Positions 61,794 through 64,000 of a stretch of DNA of 64,000 nucleotides are shown here, piece by piece. Below the pieces are notes generated by a model. It had not been told where the DNA came from, searched no databases, and saw nothing but the letters and a program-made list of their open reading frames with translations. Each line of letters starts with the position of its first letter. Position 1 is the first letter of the stretch. The translations under genes and the position numbers were made by a program. Origin of the DNA: Sulfurospirillum arsenophilum NBRC 109478 (GTDB taxonomy: Bacteria > Campylobacterota > Campylobacteria > Campylobacterales > Sulfurospirillaceae). Where the stretch lies: positions 224,610 through 288,609 of the forward strand of contig NZ_BBQF01000004.1 in assembly GCF_000813345.1 (NCBI RefSeq), written 5' to 3'.

Positions 61794-63419
61794 TTAAAAG
61801 CGGTAATTGGCAGAAATGCCAAAAAAAGTTTGCGTTACACTCACGTCTCTTTTTAAAAGAGGCATCGCGTAGTAAATCATCGTATCGAAATCACCCTTTT
61901 TGAGCTTTAGCCCTACAGAGTCACTGAGTAATTTTCCTCCAGTGGTATCTTCTTCTTTTTTGATTTCACCACCATCAAGGGCTATAAAATAAGTTTGATC
62001 AAAGTATTCCATGAACTTAACCTGCGGAGTATAAGAGAATTCATTACGCGCGTAATAACCCGTATTGCCGCTTAGTCCTTCTTTTTGGTAACCGCGAACA
62101 CTGTAATGCCCACCGATACTGATTTGATTGGTGCTGAAGAGTTGGTAATGTGAATGTTGATAGTGAGCGCTTAGAGAATATTGAAATGCGTCAAGGCGCT
62201 TAACCAGTGAAGCATCAATCGTATAAAAAGAGTATTTTTCATTAAGTGCTGTTGGATTTGAGGCATTAAACCAGTCCGTCCCTTTGGTGTAATTGAGTGC
62301 CACATAGGTATAAAAATCCGCAATTTGGTACATATAATCTAGCAGTGCCCCTATTTTGGAGAGGTCATAACTGGAACTTTCAATATTTGTTCCACCCATA
62401 TAGTTTTGTGCTTGATATTGCGCAACAGATGAACCGATGGAGACTCTATGGGATTCATTGTGAAAAAGTTTATAATTGAGTCCCAAAGTATAGGTTTTTG
62501 TATGTCCATTAGATGATAAGCGATTAATGCCACCTTCAACATTTTGGTCATAACTACTTTTTCGATAACTAAGCGTCGTTAACAATCGATCAAAAGGAAT
62601 GGAATACTCATAACTATCACCGATGGAATTTTCATCTTGATAGTGTTTATTGGTACTATTGAGATTGATTTTAAATTGATCGTTCAGCCCTGTAGGATCA
62701 TCAAAATTAAGTTCAAGAGAGCCTTGTTGATCACCTGTTCGTTTGGTTCCAAAATTATTAAGTCCAATATTTCCATTAATACGGTTTGTCGTATTGTTTT
62801 CGATAGTCACATCGGTATACCCAACATTTTCACTTGGTACAAGATCCATTGTTGCATGATTACTTGGTAAACGGTTGATCATCTCAACAGCATTTTCTAA
62901 ATCTCTTAGATTGAGGTAATCCTCTTTTTGACCTATAAATGCACTGTTGATATAAAGCTCATCGGGAGAGATTTTTTCTATCTTGCCCTCTACTGCATAG
63001 AGTGTCACTTCACCCGATGAGATATTTTGAGGTTTAATGTACACTTGAGAAGTGATATAACCTTTTTCAACATAAAGGGCAGTGAGTTGACGTGCTAAAT
63101 TGGACAGGTCGGTGAGTGAATTACACTTGTCACTGTATTGCTCGTACAAAGATTGTTTTTCACTATTGGAAAGTAGTGTTATACCTTCATCTTTAATTGT
63201 CTTAATTTCAAAGCATTGCTCATCTTGTGTTGGTAACAACTCTGGTTTTTCTACGTTGTAACGCATAATATTTTCATCTTGACGCTTTTCAAGCTTCTCA
63301 AATATCTCTTTTTGTTTTTCAAATTGCTCTCGTTTATCTATTAAGTCAGTAACGGACTCAGCATAAACCAAACTGGAAATACATAAAAGAAGTATAAAAA
63401 CTTTAAATCTCATAACCAT
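61794..63419 (-). CDS. two-partner-secretion outer-membrane transporter (TpsB/CdiB, ShlB-type)
   Basis: The 541-residue Omp85-superfamily protein has a signal peptide (FKVFILLLCISSLVYAE), an N-terminal helix/linker (about residues 25-60, charged coiled coil), POTRA domains (about 70-215, LTALYVEKGYITSQVYIKPQNISSGEVTLYAVEGKIE, and MINRLPSNHATMDLVPSENVGYTDV), then a 16-strand barrel with RGYQKEGLSGNTGYYARNEF (the VRGY/F motif of loop L6). It ends NYRF. It exports the TPS domain of the exoprotein encoded four codons downstream. Start ATG 63419 follows AAGGA. Confidence 0.92.
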   Translation of the reverse strand: MVMRFKVFILLLCISSLVYAESVTDLIDKREQFEKQKEIFEKLEKRQDENIMRYNVEKPELLPTQDEQCFEIKTIKDEGITLLSNSEKQSLYEQYSDKCNSLTDLSNLARQLTALYVEKGYITSQVYIKPQNISSGEVTLYAVEGKIEKISPDELYINSAFIGQKEDYLNLRDLENAVEMINRLPSNHATMDLVPSENVGYTDVTIENNTTNRINGNIGLNNFGTKRTGDQQGSLELNFDDPTGLNDQFKINLNSTNKHYQDENSIGDSYEYSIPFDRLLTTLSYRKSSYDQNVEGGINRLSSNGHTKTYTLGLNYKLFHNESHRVSIGSSVAQYQAQNYMGGTNIESSSYDLSKIGALLDYMYQIADFYTYVALNYTKGTDWFNASNPTALNEKYSFYTIDASLVKRLDAFQYSLSAHYQHSHYQLFSTNQISIGGHYSVRGYQKEGLSGNTGYYARNEFSYTPQVKFMEYFDQTYFIALDGGEIKKEEDTTGGKLLSDSVGLKLKKGDFDTMIYYAMPLLKRDVSVTQTFFGISANYRF

Positions 63420-63529
63420 AGGGATCCTTATAATGTTCCAAATTTAATGGATGAATTATGTGTATGTCGAAGAAGGCATCTTTACATGTAAAGGGGGAGG
63501 CGACAAGCAGTAATATGCAAAAAACGCAT

Positions 63530-63535
63530 ATTATA
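63530..63535 (-). promoter_or_regulatory. probable -10 box of the tpsBA operon
   Basis: On the minus strand GGTATAAT (TATAAT complementary to 63530-63535) lies 111 bases upstream of tpsB and is embedded in a run of A/T (TTATTAATAAAAATAATAATTATT). The -35 is weak. A TTTACATGTAAA (63481-63492) sits between it and the start, where a binding protein could affect expression. Confidence 0.45.
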
Positions 63536-64000
63536 CCAAATAATTATTATTTTTATTAATAAATTCTAATAATTTGTTACTTAGTGATAGAAAATAAGTA
63601 AAGATATAATAAATTATCTGTTTGTTTTGCTGACATAGCGAAGCAAGAATTTTAACGAAAGGGTGTCACAGTTTGCGTCACAGAAATAATATTTTTATAA
63701 AAAATATGTAAAAGATTATTATGAATGCATTTGTTGATAAAAATCAAGGTGTTTTAGATAACTGTATAAAAGATCCATCCAGATATGTTCTGTCATGTAT
63801 AGATTGGGCAGCGAAACTTCGACACAATGAGCGCTTCATAGGTTGTTAAGTGCCAATCAAATGACGATAGGAATACCTTTAATCTCTATAATTTTGTTGG
63901 TAGAGCTTTTTGCTAGGCCATTCTAGTGCTGTTAAAGCGGTGGGGATTGATTCTTTGTGGTAAACAAAATTCTTTAGTGACAAACAAAGAGCAATTATTT
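63536..64000. other. 465-base A+T-rich end region without a confident gene
   Basis: A 42-codon frame on the plus strand at 63721-63849 (MNAFVDKNQGVLDNCIKDP...RFIGC) has no ribosome site. No repeat or structured element was recognised apart from TCACAG near 63666 and 63681. It is probably the spacer between the tps operon and a plus-strand gene outside the window. Confidence 0.4.

Larger units (their letters stand above)
451..63492. repeat. dispersed palindrome TTTACATGTAAA (at least 28 sites)
   Basis: Sites with core TTACATGTAA start at about 451, 1421, 1575, 2732, 3142, 6344, 14113, 14302, 16157, 18090, 20593, 21939, 21971, 23430, 26424, 33235, 36189, 40263, 40422, 43253, 43299, 47823, 47882, 49526, 49685, 50939, 51456 and 63481. 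Most are 12-base perfect palindromes between genes or within a few dozen bases of a gene end. Some fall in coding sequence as L-H-V-K/N. None was seen from about 51,470 to 63,480, the main exoprotein operon. A 10-base word of this composition should occur well under once by chance. Confidence 0.9.

Noticed and set aside
63721..63849. 42-codon plus-strand frame near the window end
   Set aside because: No ribosome site and no recognisable features; kept only as a note in the intergenic entry.

Overview
The window looks like a chromosomal segment of a free-living Campylobacterota (Epsilonproteobacteria) species, most probably Sulfurospirillum or a close relative. This is inferred from protein style and gene content, not from a database search: LutABC lactate oxidation, a Wolinella-like fccABC periplasmic flavoprotein/cytochrome system, several MCPs, a CXC-type ArsR/CadA pair, and codon use rich in A+T. 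No rRNA, tRNA or CRISPR was seen. The 12-bp palindrome TTTACATGTAAA, or its 10-bp core, occurs at least 28 times, mostly between genes or at gene ends.

Layout. 1-8.5 kb: a CBS/DUF294 signalling protein cut by the window edge, an EamA exporter, lutABC, a LysE exporter with a 30-residue membrane peptide, hemolysin III (TrhA-like), and two tandem ferritin-like proteins. 8.5-18 kb: acyltransferase-thiE, three chemoreceptors, glyA and a flavin split-barrel protein. 18-23.4 kb: arsR-cadA, a split ThrE-type exporter (yjjP/yjjB) and a polytopic permease. 23.5-28.4 kb: a tightly overlapping five-gene cluster (circularly permuted ATP-grasp, alpha-E, transglutaminase-like, and two AstE/AspA-like proteins, the second without catalytic residues). 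It is preceded by a structured leader that also occurs upstream of the hemolysin III gene.

28.4-36 kb: a respiratory island for a periplasmic flavoprotein reductase. It holds fccA-fccB-fccC, a porin, a second fccA, and two OmpR-like regulators whose receiver domains carry Asn at the usual phospho-Asp position. 36.3-43.2 kb: metQ-metN-metI, a fluoroacetate-dehalogenase-like hydrolase, a leuCD-type isomerase with a divergent LysR regulator, and creA.

43.3-63.4 kb (all on the minus strand): a two-partner-secretion/contact-dependent inhibition locus. The transporter tpsB/cdiB and the 2.5-kresidue exoprotein tpsA/cdiA are followed by its probable immunity gene. Next comes a row of displaced toxin tails, each followed by a small lipoprotein, membrane or exported protein that is probably its immunity factor. 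One tail carries an M23 peptidase domain and one an alpha/beta-hydrolase (lipase-like) domain. The seams between modules coincide with copies of a short repeat (GGGACAGGCTACTTT) that also brackets an intact RAYT (Y1/HUH, REP-associated) transposase gene. This repeat-bounded array of toxin/immunity cassettes is the most interesting system in the window. The last 580 bp holds the probable tpsBA promoter and little else.
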